Below, in pieces: positions 24,004 to 31,750 of a DNA stretch of 33,911 bases. The notes below the pieces were generated by a model. It was not told where the DNA came from, made no database searches, and worked only from the letters and a program-made list of their open reading frames with translations. The position numbers were made by a program, and so were the translations under genes. The DNA is from Pyrodictiaceae archaeon (GTDB lineage: Archaea > Thermoproteota > Thermoprotei_A > Sulfolobales > Pyrodictiaceae): NCBI GenBank assembly GCA_027028845.1, contig JALVHV010000072.1, positions 1 to 33,911 of the forward strand, written 5' to 3'. Within the stretch, counting starts at the first letter, position 1. Each line of letters starts with the position of its first letter.

Positions 24004-24021
24004 TTAGTGCAGCTGCACTAA
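24004..24021. promoter_or_regulatory. 18-bp perfect palindrome next to a TATA box
   Basis: TTAGTGCAGCTGCACTAA is a perfect palindrome ending three bases before the T run of the following TATA-like element (24024-24032). It would overlap the TFB-recognition (BRE) zone, so it is a strong operator candidate for the antiporter gene. As RNA it could form a 7-bp hairpin (loop AGCT) followed by T5, so a terminator for the preceding gene is the alternative. Confidence 0.55.
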
Positions 24022-24023
24022 CG

Positions 24024-24032
24024 TTTTTAAAA
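24024..24032 (+). promoter_or_regulatory. TATA box for antiporter gene
   Basis: TTTTTAAAA upstream of the antiporter. It predicts initiation near 24054 and a leader of about 90 bases before TTG 24143, long for a crenarchaeon, so the leader may carry regulation. Confidence 0.45.
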
Positions 24033-24142
24033 GACAGTGCGCCAGGGCTTGCATTGCCGCCCCGTACTCTTCAGCACTGTATCCTCCAATCCAGCCCCGT
24101 GCTTGCTGGCTACTTGGTTCCGGGAGTACCTGGGGATAGGTA

Positions 24143-25690
24143 TTGAATGAGACTGTGAGAGCTGCTGTACTGATAGGCTTGCTACTATTCTTGTCAAAGA
24201 TAGGTGAGGAGGCTACTATTCGTCTACGTCTTCCAGGGTTCCTTGGCTCCGTGATAATGGGTTTGTTGATAAGCGGGGCAGTAGCCGGCATAGTAACACC
24301 AAGTGACCTTGATCCTGCGCTCCTCTTGCTCGTCATCGGCATTAATTTCACGCTGTTCCTTGCAGGTGTTGAGGAATTATCCAATCCCGCGCTCCTAGTA
24401 CCTAGTAGGAGCGAGCTGGCTTATTCCGCAATAATGCTGTCTCTATCAAGTATCTTAGTCGCGTTCGCCGTTAAGCTATTAGGGTTTGTGCCTGGATGGA
24501 GAGAGTCTCTTGCGCTCGGTGTTGTCCTTGGTCTTATAAGCTCGGGTCCCCTCGCAAAGATAGTTCTTGGCCGAGAGGATGTTGGCGAGAAAGAGCTAAG
24601 CATAATGCGTATCGGGCTCCTTGTAGAAGTCGAGGGCCTTGTTGTATTTAACGCCCTGGTCGCGGGCGAGAATGTTGCATGGCAACTCGCGTTATCGGCT
24701 GTATTCGTTGTCTTTATATTCCTTATTGGGCGCCACTATCTCACACTACTATTCCACTTTATTGAGCGATACCTCGCTGTCAAGGAAGCACCGTTTGCGA
24801 TGATAGTCGCCCTAGTCTTGATGACCGGCTATATAGCTGAGGCAATAGGCTTCAATGCCGCTGTAACAGCATTGCTTCTCGGAATGTTTCTCTCAGAGTA
24901 CCTAGAGGAGCGCCCACTATACCTTGAGCGCATAAACGCCTTTACCTATGGCTTCCTCGAGCCATTATTCTTCATAGGCATAGGCATATATGCTACAAGG
25001 ATAACGCTTAGCGGCCTAGCTCTCTCCCTGCTCCTCTTCGCTCTCGCAGCCCTACCGAGAGTACTCGTAGCATACCTCCAAGGACTAAGGCCTATACAGG
25101 GACTTGCTTATCTCGCTAAGGGCGGCGTTGATGCAGCCCTTCTCCTCTCCTTGCTCCAGGACGGACATATAGGATACGAGCTATACACTATCTCTCTCTT
25201 CGCCATAATCTTGTCAGTAATAGTCGCGTCCCTCGAGTCAGCCTCGATGCATGTACATCGCCCAGAGAAGCTAAGGTACCGCGTAGTAGACCTAGAACTA
25301 GACACAGACATTGCACACATAGATATGCCTGCCGAGGAGGCAGCTAGACTTGTAGCAGAGAAGGGAGCACTAGTAGTTGTTGACGACAACCTACGACCCG
25401 TCGGATACGTAACCGCCAAGGACTTTGTTGAGGTGGATCCCTCTCTTCTACGCAATATCCCGCTGCGCTTCTTCCTAAGAAAAGAGGTCCCCATTGTACA
25501 CAAGGACAAGACATTACAGGAGGTCCTAACCGATGTCTCACTAATAACCGAGCCAATAATAGCCGTTATCGATGACGAGGGAAAGGTTCTTGGAACCCTT
25601 CGGCCCCGTAAACTCCTAGGCGCTCTCCTGAGGAAAGAGAAGGGAGAGAAGGGCTCAGGAGCGCCGGCCCCGCAACATCCCCGCCGATGA
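24143..25690 (+). CDS. CPA2-type cation/proton antiporter with C-terminal CBS domains
   Basis: A 515-residue membrane protein. About 12 helices fill residues 1-365, with LPGFLGSVIMGLLISG, INFTLFLAGVEEL and TALLLGMFLSEYLEERPLY typical of Kef/NapA (CPA2) antiporters. Residues 380-500 form a CBS pair (AARLVAEKGALVVVDDNLRPVGYVTAKDF; KTLQEVLTDVSLI followed by AVIDDEGKVLGTLRP), which probably senses adenine nucleotides. The core motif that carries DD in NapA or QD in Kef seems to be LLVEVEGLV (Glu162, Glu164) here. It would exchange Na+ or K+ for H+ across the cell membrane. Start TTG 24143, GGGGAT upstream; a GTG four codons later is possible. It ends in a hairpin spanning the stop codon. Confidence 0.88.
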   Translation: MNETVRAAVLIGLLLFLSKIGEEATIRLRLPGFLGSVIMGLLISGAVAGIVTPSDLDPALLLLVIGINFTLFLAGVEELSNPALLVPSRSELAYSAIMLSLSSILVAFAVKLLGFVPGWRESLALGVVLGLISSGPLAKIVLGREDVGEKELSIMRIGLLVEVEGLVVFNALVAGENVAWQLALSAVFVVFIFLIGRHYLTLLFHFIERYLAVKEAPFAMIVALVLMTGYIAEAIGFNAAVTALLLGMFLSEYLEERPLYLERINAFTYGFLEPLFFIGIGIYATRITLSGLALSLLLFALAALPRVLVAYLQGLRPIQGLAYLAKGGVDAALLLSLLQDGHIGYELYTISLFAIILSVIVASLESASMHVHRPEKLRYRVVDLELDTDIAHIDMPAEEAARLVAEKGALVVVDDNLRPVGYVTAKDFVEVDPSLLRNIPLRFFLRKEVPIVHKDKTLQEVLTDVSLITEPIIAVIDDEGKVLGTLRPRKLLGALLRKEKGEKGSGAPAPQHPRR

Positions 25691-25705
25691 ACTCCCTTTG
25701 GCGGG
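25680..25705 (+). terminator. Hairpin spanning antiporter stop codon
   Basis: Arms CCCGCC (25680-25685) and GGCGGG (25700-25705) enclose the TGA stop (25688-25690) in a 14-base loop. Only short T stretches follow, so termination is uncertain. Confidence 0.3.
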
Positions 25706-25936
25706 TTCGGTCTTACCCCGCGATAACCGGGATCCCTCTTCACAGCCCACTTGTCTCTAGTTACTCCTTTCTCTCGAGAACTAATAAAGTCTAGGAGAGG
25801 CCAAGAGGGTGAAGGCTCGGCGAAACTCTGAACAGTCATAACCCCCTGTAAGCGAGGGTTCCTACTTGCCGGGTAGTCCTCACGGCCAATCTCTCTGTTA
25901 GCGGGGAAGCCCCTTTTTATTGTGAAAAGACCGGGG
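25691..25936. other. Non-coding gap between convergent genes
   Basis: This 246-base gap separates the antiporter and the DNA ligase, which converge. Apart from the hairpin at its left end and a rightward CCCCTTTTT T-run near 25911-25919, I see no ORF, tRNA or complete box C/D or H/ACA pattern. Confidence 0.4.
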
Positions 25937-27760
25937 CTATGCTGTTTCGTGGCTTGTCTCTTCTTTTACTCTTCTTAGCTGCCGCTTGTACATCTCGAAG
26001 AGCTCCTTTGTCGTCGTAGCGTCTTCGGGCCCTTTATCTGGTCTCCATCTTATGAAGCGCGGGAATCTTATCGAGATACCTGCTCCTGGTTTTGCCCAGC
26101 CGTAGCAGCACGTGTGTATTGGGCTCAGGGTTAGCTCTGCACCTATTATCTCAGCAACGAGTGCTGGCTCTACCCATACGTCTGGCTTCATTTGGCTATC
26201 TACGCGTGCTGGCTTGTGATCAGTTATGTAGGGTTTTAACATGTCATCGAGCCGTTCAAGGTCTTCATCGGTGAAGCCACTTCCCACTTTGCACACGCTC
26301 TTGAAGGTATCTGTGTCTGGGTCGTAGGCCGCCATTAGGAGGGCTCCGAACTTTCCTCCACGACGGCCCCTGCCGTAGAATGCCCCTATTACTACTAAGT
26401 CAACTGTGTCCGTCATCTCCGACTTATAGTCTCGCTTATACTTTATCCAGAGCCATCCCCTTGCACCAGCTTGGTAAATGCTCTTGTCATGAACCGCCTT
26501 GGCCATTACGCCCTCTGCGCCGTCCTCTATCGCTTTTAGGAAGAACTTCTCAAGTTCCTCGGCGCTATTGGTGACTATTCCCTCTGCTAGGCGCCATGTC
26601 TCCTGGCTATCTATTATCTTTTCGAGTGTCTCGTGGCGTACGGGGAGAGGCTTAACGGTTAAGTCCTCGCCGTTGCTGTATAGGCAGTCGAAGAGAAAGA
26701 CTGCTACGGGTATCTCGGATAAGTATACATGGACATCATGTTTGCGCCTACGCCTCATGAGTACCTGGAAGGGTCTTAGCTCACCGGTCTCAGGGTCTAT
26801 GGCTACTATTTCTCCCTCAACTATTGCCTCCTCGGCCTTTATCCACTTCTTCGCCATCTCAACAACATCCGGGTACATGTGGGTTATGTTCTCTAGTCTC
26901 CTCGAGTATATCCAGACCTTGTCGCCCTTCTTGTGAATCTGCGCCCTCTCGCCATCATACTTGTACTCCACAAGCGCGCGGCCGCCGAGCTTCTTGAGGA
27001 TCTCCTCGGGGTCGTTTAGTCGCTCGGCGAGCATCGGCCTAATGGGTATGCCTACTTCCGGCTTGATCCCCTTAAGCGCCTCTATGCCCTGGGTAGCAAG
27101 TATCTTTGCTATCATTCCGAGGTCTGCGCGAAGGTTGTACGCCCTCTCTACGATGTTCCTCATAGCAGCGCTTCCACCGAATACGACCGCTAACGCCTCC
27201 ATTATCGTGGCGTCGCCGACGCCTAGGCGGAGCCTTCCCTCAACGAAGCGAGCGATGTACTTTGCCTCCTTAGGAGAGGCTTCGGCGAGGAGGCCTGCTA
27301 GGAGCTTTAACTTTATATCCCTACTCCCCTCGCCCTGGGCGAGAGCAACCTTGGCCAACGTGTCGTAGACCTTCTCGACAGTGAGGCCAGTGCTGCCAGC
27401 GGGCTTCTTCATGAAGGCGAGTAGCCCTACTGCTTGTTGTTTCTGAGCCTTCTCTGACTTAATCTTCTCTATGGCCTTGCCTATATCGCCCAGCTTCTTA
27501 GCCAATTGCTCGATTTCCCGCTCAGGTACCTGGAGAGCAATAGATGCAGCCTTGATCAATAGTTTCTCGCCAACACCTAGCTCTGGTAATCCCTTCCAAT
27601 CAGGCCACAGCTTACCCTGTAGAATATAGACAACCTTATCTATCACGTCAGCTGGTGTCTTTTTGAACAACTCTACAAGGTATAGAAGCATCTGTGTCCT
27701 TGCAGTAACTCTCTCTAGCTTCTCAAATGTCTCAGCGAGTATCGAGAAACTCATAGGCAT
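25937..27760 (-). CDS. lig: ATP-dependent DNA ligase
   Basis: About 607 residues, the usual length for archaeal replicative DNA ligase. The N-terminal DNA-binding domain (FETFEKLERVTARTQM-like opening, GRLRLGVGDATIMEALA) precedes the adenylation site EYKYDGERAQIH, where the Lys of KYDG accepts AMP. Further nucleotidyltransferase motifs are SRRLENIT, VEGEIVAID, EGVMAKAVHDKS and WIKYKRDY, followed by an OB-fold end with GFTDEDLERL and IRFPRFIRWRPDKGPEDATT. It seals nicks in replication and repair. Of the possible starts TTG 27778, ATG 27760 and ATG 27754, ATG 27760 has GGTG seven bases upstream and is chosen. A TATA-like GGTAATAAAC lies near 27845-27855. Confidence 0.96.
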   Translation of the reverse strand: MPMSFSILAETFEKLERVTARTQMLLYLVELFKKTPADVIDKVVYILQGKLWPDWKGLPELGVGEKLLIKAASIALQVPEREIEQLAKKLGDIGKAIEKIKSEKAQKQQAVGLLAFMKKPAGSTGLTVEKVYDTLAKVALAQGEGSRDIKLKLLAGLLAEASPKEAKYIARFVEGRLRLGVGDATIMEALAVVFGGSAAMRNIVERAYNLRADLGMIAKILATQGIEALKGIKPEVGIPIRPMLAERLNDPEEILKKLGGRALVEYKYDGERAQIHKKGDKVWIYSRRLENITHMYPDVVEMAKKWIKAEEAIVEGEIVAIDPETGELRPFQVLMRRRRKHDVHVYLSEIPVAVFLFDCLYSNGEDLTVKPLPVRHETLEKIIDSQETWRLAEGIVTNSAEELEKFFLKAIEDGAEGVMAKAVHDKSIYQAGARGWLWIKYKRDYKSEMTDTVDLVVIGAFYGRGRRGGKFGALLMAAYDPDTDTFKSVCKVGSGFTDEDLERLDDMLKPYITDHKPARVDSQMKPDVWVEPALVAEIIGAELTLSPIHTCCYGWAKPGAGISIRFPRFIRWRPDKGPEDATTTKELFEMYKRQLRRVKEETSHETA

Positions 27761-27885
27761 AGTACTACACCAAGACAATTAGTGCTACAATCTCAAATGA
27801 GTAACTGGGGCGAAAATCACCCCGCACTGAGTGTAGGTACAGAAACTAGTTTATTACCCTCAACCCCCATCGTAATTGCCTATAG

Positions 27886-28365
27886 TCAAGAATCTTTACG
27901 GAGAATAGAGTCCAGAGGCTCTAGCTCGGGATCCCTACCCTCTATTGCCTTCACAACCTCTCTATAAACACTCCTTACCTCCTCATAGCTCGGCGCTGTA
28001 TCGAGCCCACAGTACTGTAGCCTCACATTACTAATCTCAAGACCCTCGTTGGAGGAGACAGCTACTACCTCGGCCAAAAGCGGCGAGACTCCACGAATAC
28101 TAGTTTTTCTCACTAGCTCCTCGCTTAGCTTGTAGTATCGTAGGGACACGCTGCTACCTTGTACACCGAGTTCGCTTAGAAAAACAAGGCCAGTATCAGT
28201 ACCCGGCTCAAGCCTCTTATAAACATCTATTGATAGTAGGTAACAATTCTTCTTAGCCAGCGGTATAATAAGCACCCTTCTAAAAGTCTCGTACCAGTAC
28301 TCCTTGACCCCTAGCTCTTTCTCCTCGATAACCGGTAACTCGGGCAAGCCCGGCCTTGAAGACAT
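27886..28365 (-). CDS. Hypothetical protein downstream of reductase operon
   Basis: About 159 residues, with no family that I recognise. It is soluble and of mixed alpha/beta character, with FRRVLIIPLAKKNCYLLSIDVYKR in the first third and an acidic C-terminal helix region (YEEVRSVYREVVKAIEG). It does not look like a TorD-type chaperone. ATG 28365 has GGGTG seven bases upstream and is preferred over the GTG at 28374. It is 52 bases after the 4Fe-4S subunit; a T5 run (28384-28388, minus strand) and a CATATTATT element (about 28405-28413) in that gap suggest its own promoter. The position makes a link to the reductase possible, but nothing in the sequence proves it. Confidence 0.62.
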   Translation of the reverse strand: MSSRPGLPELPVIEEKELGVKEYWYETFRRVLIIPLAKKNCYLLSIDVYKRLEPGTDTGLVFLSELGVQGSSVSLRYYKLSEELVRKTSIRGVSPLLAEVVAVSSNEGLEISNVRLQYCGLDTAPSYEEVRSVYREVVKAIEGRDPELEPLDSILRKDS

Positions 28366-28383
28366 ACATTGCACCCATTCTAG

Positions 28384-28388
28384 AAAAA
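28384..28388 (-). terminator. T-run after 4Fe-4S subunit gene
   Basis: T5 on the minus strand about 30 bases past the stop of the ferredoxin-subunit gene. It could end most of the reductase operon transcripts. Confidence 0.35.
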
Positions 28389-28417
28389 CGGGCTAAGGGA
28401 GAGGGAATAATATGCCG

Positions 28418-29068
28418 CTATTCGCGTCTACGGGGCTGCTGCAATACAAAGTATAGGCGGGGTCTTGTTCCGGCTAGTGCGCCTCCAGGCGTGCCTGCTA
28501 CCGCCGACCCACTCCTAACTATTCTTGATACCTCGCTATCCGGGTCGTCAAGGTCTCCGAATATCCTTGCCCCTGTAGGGCATGTCTCAACGCATGCTGG
28601 GAGCTTGCCCTCGGCTAATCTATGGTAGCAGAATGTGCACTTATCTATAGTCCTTGTATAGTAATTTACGCTGCGTGCTCCATAGGGACAAGCCGCTATG
28701 CAGTATCCGCATAGTATGCACTTCTCTGGATCAACAGCCACTATGCCGTCCTCTCTTTGATAACTAGCTCCCGTTGGGCACACCGCTACGCAGGGAGCGT
28801 TATCGCAGTGCCTGCACAGGTTGTGAACGAATACTAGCTGTGTATTCGGGTAAGTACCTATGTATACGCGGTGCACCCTAGTCCTCATCCATAGTTGCTC
28901 TATGGGCTTTCTTGCATCCTTTTCCTTGACGCTCTCGCCTAGCGCCTTGAGTAGAGGTGGCTCCTTGTAATAGGTAGGTGATAGCAGGTTTTCCGCAATA
29001 CATGCCGCTGCACAAGCGTTGCAGCCAACGCACTTGTTTAAGTCTATTACCATGGCGTAACGAGTCAT
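28418..29068 (-). CDS. 4Fe-4S ferredoxin-type electron-transfer subunit (PsrB/SreB-like)
   Basis: A 216-residue protein with four cysteine groups: CVGCNACAAAC, CRHCDNAPCVAVCP, CILCGYCIAACPYGARS and CTFCYHR...CVETCPTGA. This is the four-cluster pattern of DmsB/PhsB/PsrB/TtrB subunits, which carry electrons between the membrane anchor and the molybdopterin subunit. It has no TAT signal, so it probably travels folded with the catalytic subunit. The start is ATG 29068: GAGGTGAT (29073-29080) lies just upstream, and the in-frame GTG at 29077 is part of this Shine-Dalgarno site. It follows the catalytic-subunit gene by about 30 bases and ends in a basic PRRRE tail. Confidence 0.94.
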   Translation of the reverse strand: MTRYAMVIDLNKCVGCNACAAACIAENLLSPTYYKEPPLLKALGESVKEKDARKPIEQLWMRTRVHRVYIGTYPNTQLVFVHNLCRHCDNAPCVAVCPTGASYQREDGIVAVDPEKCILCGYCIAACPYGARSVNYYTRTIDKCTFCYHRLAEGKLPACVETCPTGARIFGDLDDPDSEVSRIVRSGSAVAGTPGGALAGTRPRLYFVLQQPRRRE

Positions 29069-29072
29069 TTTT

Positions 29073-29080
29073 ATCACCTC
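29073..29080 (-). promoter_or_regulatory. Shine-Dalgarno that fixes the 4Fe-4S subunit start
   Basis: GAGGTGAT, complementary to the 16S rRNA 3' end, lies four bases before ATG 29068. It contains the GTG that could be mistaken for the start. Confidence 0.75.
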
Positions 29081-29098
29081 GAGGGAGGGGGTTATGGT

Positions 29099-31735
29099 CT
29101 AGGCTTTCTTAATGCGGACTATAAAATCAGCCATGATTCTTGACCCCGCTACTGGCTCCATTACGAATACGTTGAGCTTGTTTAGTGGAGGCACTTTTGA
29201 GTCCTTGAACCTCATTGGTGCTTTCTCGTTACCGTAATTCGACGGTATGAATACGGTGTCTGGGCGTATGGCCTCGGTCACGAATGCTCTGGCCTTAAAG
29301 CAGTTACCGTTCTCGCTACACACCTCCACGACGTCGCCATTCTTTATGCCGAGGGTTTTTGCTCTCTCCGTGTTTATCCATACAGAGTTTAGGTCGGGAG
29401 GTGTCAGTTTTAGGGCAAGTACCGGGTTATCCTCGGTTGATACATAGCTCATAGTTGGGACCTTGCCAGTGATTACCACGAACTCGTCGCTGCCTAGGCT
29501 CTTCCTCTTCCACATCCAGCGTGGCGGAACCCATGTTGGCAATGGATGCCATTCAGGCTTAACGGGGAACTTGCGTTTTCCTATTAGCATGACAAGTTTC
29601 AGCGGCATTATCTCTATCTTACCGGTAGGCGAGTTAAGCCAGCCATTCTCTAGTATCTTGGCGTTCATTTCTAGGCCCCATTCCTCCGGAGCAACTAGTA
29701 TTGCGCCGTCTCGTCTAAGCTTCTCATAACTTAGGCCCATACAGCTTGCCTGCGCCTTTATTATCCTTGAGGTCAAGTCGTCGTAGCCTTTTGTCTTCTC
29801 GTATTCCTCTACTGCTTTCTTGAACTCCTCAACGCAGTTGGATGGGCCTATCTCCTCGGCGATCATTTCGGCATACTTTTCTAAGAGACCTTTATCTACG
29901 CCACTTATTATGTCTGCGAGTATTTCTAGCATGTTCTTACACTGAGCATCGCTGGGCGGCTCATGAGCCGCGAATGCTGCTCTGATTATCTTTGCTGTCG
30001 TGAAGGGTGCACCTGTTATCGTGTAGCTTCTCTCCGTGTAGGCGCATTCTGGTATGAAGACGTCGCTGTATGCTACTGTGTCGTCGGGCCCAGCTCCTAT
30101 GTCTACTATGAGATCTACTGTGGGTAGCTTAGCTATCTTCTCGAAGACGTCGCCAACCATTGTTCTTGCCGGGTTGGCTCCAATGACGATTATTACCCAT
30201 CCTTTTTCGCGTACTAGTTGCTCCCAGGGCCACTGATACCCGTGGCCAAATACCAGTAGGGGGCCTTTCACTTTGCCGCCATCGCTTAGCTCTATCTCAT
30301 AGCTTAGCTCTGATTGGTATAGCACCGACTTGGGGGAAGCTATTGGGGGAGGTGCTCTTGACAGGACGCTCTTTATGCCTGCAGCTGATAAGACTACTCC
30401 ACCCGGCCTTAGGAGATTACCTGTTAGCGCCGCTAGTATTGAGGCTGCACGGTATAGTTGGAAAGAGTTCCACCATCTATTGGTATTCCATCCGGTCTCT
30501 ATTGTTGCTGGCTTGGTTGTAGCGAACTCGGTAGCTATTCTCTCGATGATCGCTGCTCTTACGCCGGTTATCCTCTCTGCCCATACAGGTGTATAGCTTG
30601 ACACGTGGTCTCGGAGCGCCTCGAATACCGTTCGTACCTTCTTGCCTTTGTATTCCCTCGCGTTATTTGGTAGCTCTATTGCGGGGAGCTTTGCCTCGCT
30701 TGCCCAGGTGAAGCTATTGGTCGCCTTATCGTAGACTAGGAAGTCTATTAGCTCAACCTCTTTCCCGGCTATGTTCTTCTTTATCTTCCTTGTCGCTATG
30801 GGCGCAAGCCCCTCGGCGTCTATAATCATTGGTGCATTAGTGTATTTTACCAGGTATTCTTCGTCGTAAAGTTTCTTCGTTATCACGACGTTTATAGCTG
30901 CTAGTAGGAATGCTAGATCAGTGCCTGGCTTGATGGGTATCCATTCGTCGGCCTTGGCGGCCCACTCGCTGAGCCTCGGGTCGAGAACTACTAGTTTATA
31001 GTTACGCCGGTACATACCAGCCTTTGAGGTCTGGCCAACAGCTATTGAGCCGCCAAGGTTTCTGCCGAAGCTTAGGAAGTAGCGAGTTCTCTTATAGTCC
31101 GGTACCAGCTCTGAATGCTTGCCAGCGAGCCCCATCATGCCCCAGGCTAGAGCCTTAGGCATGACGCATGTGGATAGAGGCATGCTAGCGATATTCGGTA
31201 TCCCCAGCGTCTTTGCAAAACTGACTACGTGGTGATGATATGTTGCACAGCCTATTTGGCCTATTATCAGTATCGTTTTCTTTGCTAGCTCGCCTCTATC
31301 CCTTAGCTCCTTAAGCTTCTTCGCGACAATACCTATAGCCTCATCCCAGCTAGCCTCCCGGAACTCCCAGTCTCCGCGCCTTGTACCCTGCTTCCTGACG
31401 AGAGGCTTCTTGATTCTATCAGGGCTTATTGCCTTGAAGAGACCCATGTTACCCCTAGCACATATGCGGCCCTCGTTCAGTGGCGCTGCCTTGGGGTTAC
31501 CCATTATTCTCTCGGGGCGCCCGTTCCTCACTCTGATTATTATGCTGCACTGGGCTGTACACATCCTGCAAATGCTCGGCACATAGCTCACGTTGACTGG
31601 GCCTAGCTTCTTGGCCTGTAGTACAGCTATCTTCTTGTCCCTAGAGACAAGCCTTGTTGAGAAGGGAAGCGTCGCCGCTAGTGTACCTACTCCTGCTATT
31701 TTTAGGAACTCTCTACGCGATACATGAACACTCAT
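29099..31735 (-). CDS. Molybdopterin oxidoreductase catalytic subunit, TAT-exported (PsrA/SreA/TtrA-like)
   Basis: An 878-residue protein. A TAT signal (SRREFLKIAGVG, residues 6-17) directs folded export. The N-terminal [4Fe-4S] cluster is held by CRMCTAQC and a fourth Cys (Cys56, Cys59, Cys63, Cys92). Cys190 in LSTCVMPKALAWGM is the likely molybdenum or tungsten ligand, as in polysulfide/thiosulfate reductases. Further bis-MGD segments are SFGRNLGGSIA, VVLDPRLSEWAAKADEWIPI, PIKPGTDLAFLLA and the C-terminal beta barrel with MRFKDSKVPPLNKLNVF. It is probably the sulfur, polysulfide or tetrathionate reductase facing the outside of the cell; arsenate-type or other specificity cannot be excluded. 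ATG 31735 has GGAGGTTGA (31742-31750) upstream, which overlaps the stop of the NrfD gene. Confidence 0.94.
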   Translation of the reverse strand: MSVHVSRREFLKIAGVGTLAATLPFSTRLVSRDKKIAVLQAKKLGPVNVSYVPSICRMCTAQCSIIIRVRNGRPERIMGNPKAAPLNEGRICARGNMGLFKAISPDRIKKPLVRKQGTRRGDWEFREASWDEAIGIVAKKLKELRDRGELAKKTILIIGQIGCATYHHHVVSFAKTLGIPNIASMPLSTCVMPKALAWGMMGLAGKHSELVPDYKRTRYFLSFGRNLGGSIAVGQTSKAGMYRRNYKLVVLDPRLSEWAAKADEWIPIKPGTDLAFLLAAINVVITKKLYDEEYLVKYTNAPMIIDAEGLAPIATRKIKKNIAGKEVELIDFLVYDKATNSFTWASEAKLPAIELPNNAREYKGKKVRTVFEALRDHVSSYTPVWAERITGVRAAIIERIATEFATTKPATIETGWNTNRWWNSFQLYRAASILAALTGNLLRPGGVVLSAAGIKSVLSRAPPPIASPKSVLYQSELSYEIELSDGGKVKGPLLVFGHGYQWPWEQLVREKGWVIIVIGANPARTMVGDVFEKIAKLPTVDLIVDIGAGPDDTVAYSDVFIPECAYTERSYTITGAPFTTAKIIRAAFAAHEPPSDAQCKNMLEILADIISGVDKGLLEKYAEMIAEEIGPSNCVEEFKKAVEEYEKTKGYDDLTSRIIKAQASCMGLSYEKLRRDGAILVAPEEWGLEMNAKILENGWLNSPTGKIEIMPLKLVMLIGKRKFPVKPEWHPLPTWVPPRWMWKRKSLGSDEFVVITGKVPTMSYVSTEDNPVLALKLTPPDLNSVWINTERAKTLGIKNGDVVEVCSENGNCFKARAFVTEAIRPDTVFIPSNYGNEKAPMRFKDSKVPPLNKLNVFVMEPVAGSRIMADFIVRIKKA

Positions 31736-31741
31736 CTAGAG

Positions 31742-31750
31742 TCAACCTCC
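31742..31750 (-). promoter_or_regulatory. Shine-Dalgarno overlapping the upstream stop codon
   Basis: GGAGGTTGA begins with the last base of the NrfD gene's TAG and precedes the catalytic-subunit ATG by six bases. This suggests translational coupling inside the reductase operon. Confidence 0.65.

Noticed and set aside
25108-25839. A 243-codon open frame antisense to the antiporter's CBS region.
   Set aside because: Low-complexity Ser/Arg-rich translation, no start context, fully explained by the real gene on the plus strand.
25760-25870. Possible H/ACA or C/D RNA (CTGAACAGTC, GTGAAGG, GTGAGGA on either strand).
   Set aside because: No paired stem with a pocket and no correctly spaced box pair could be built.
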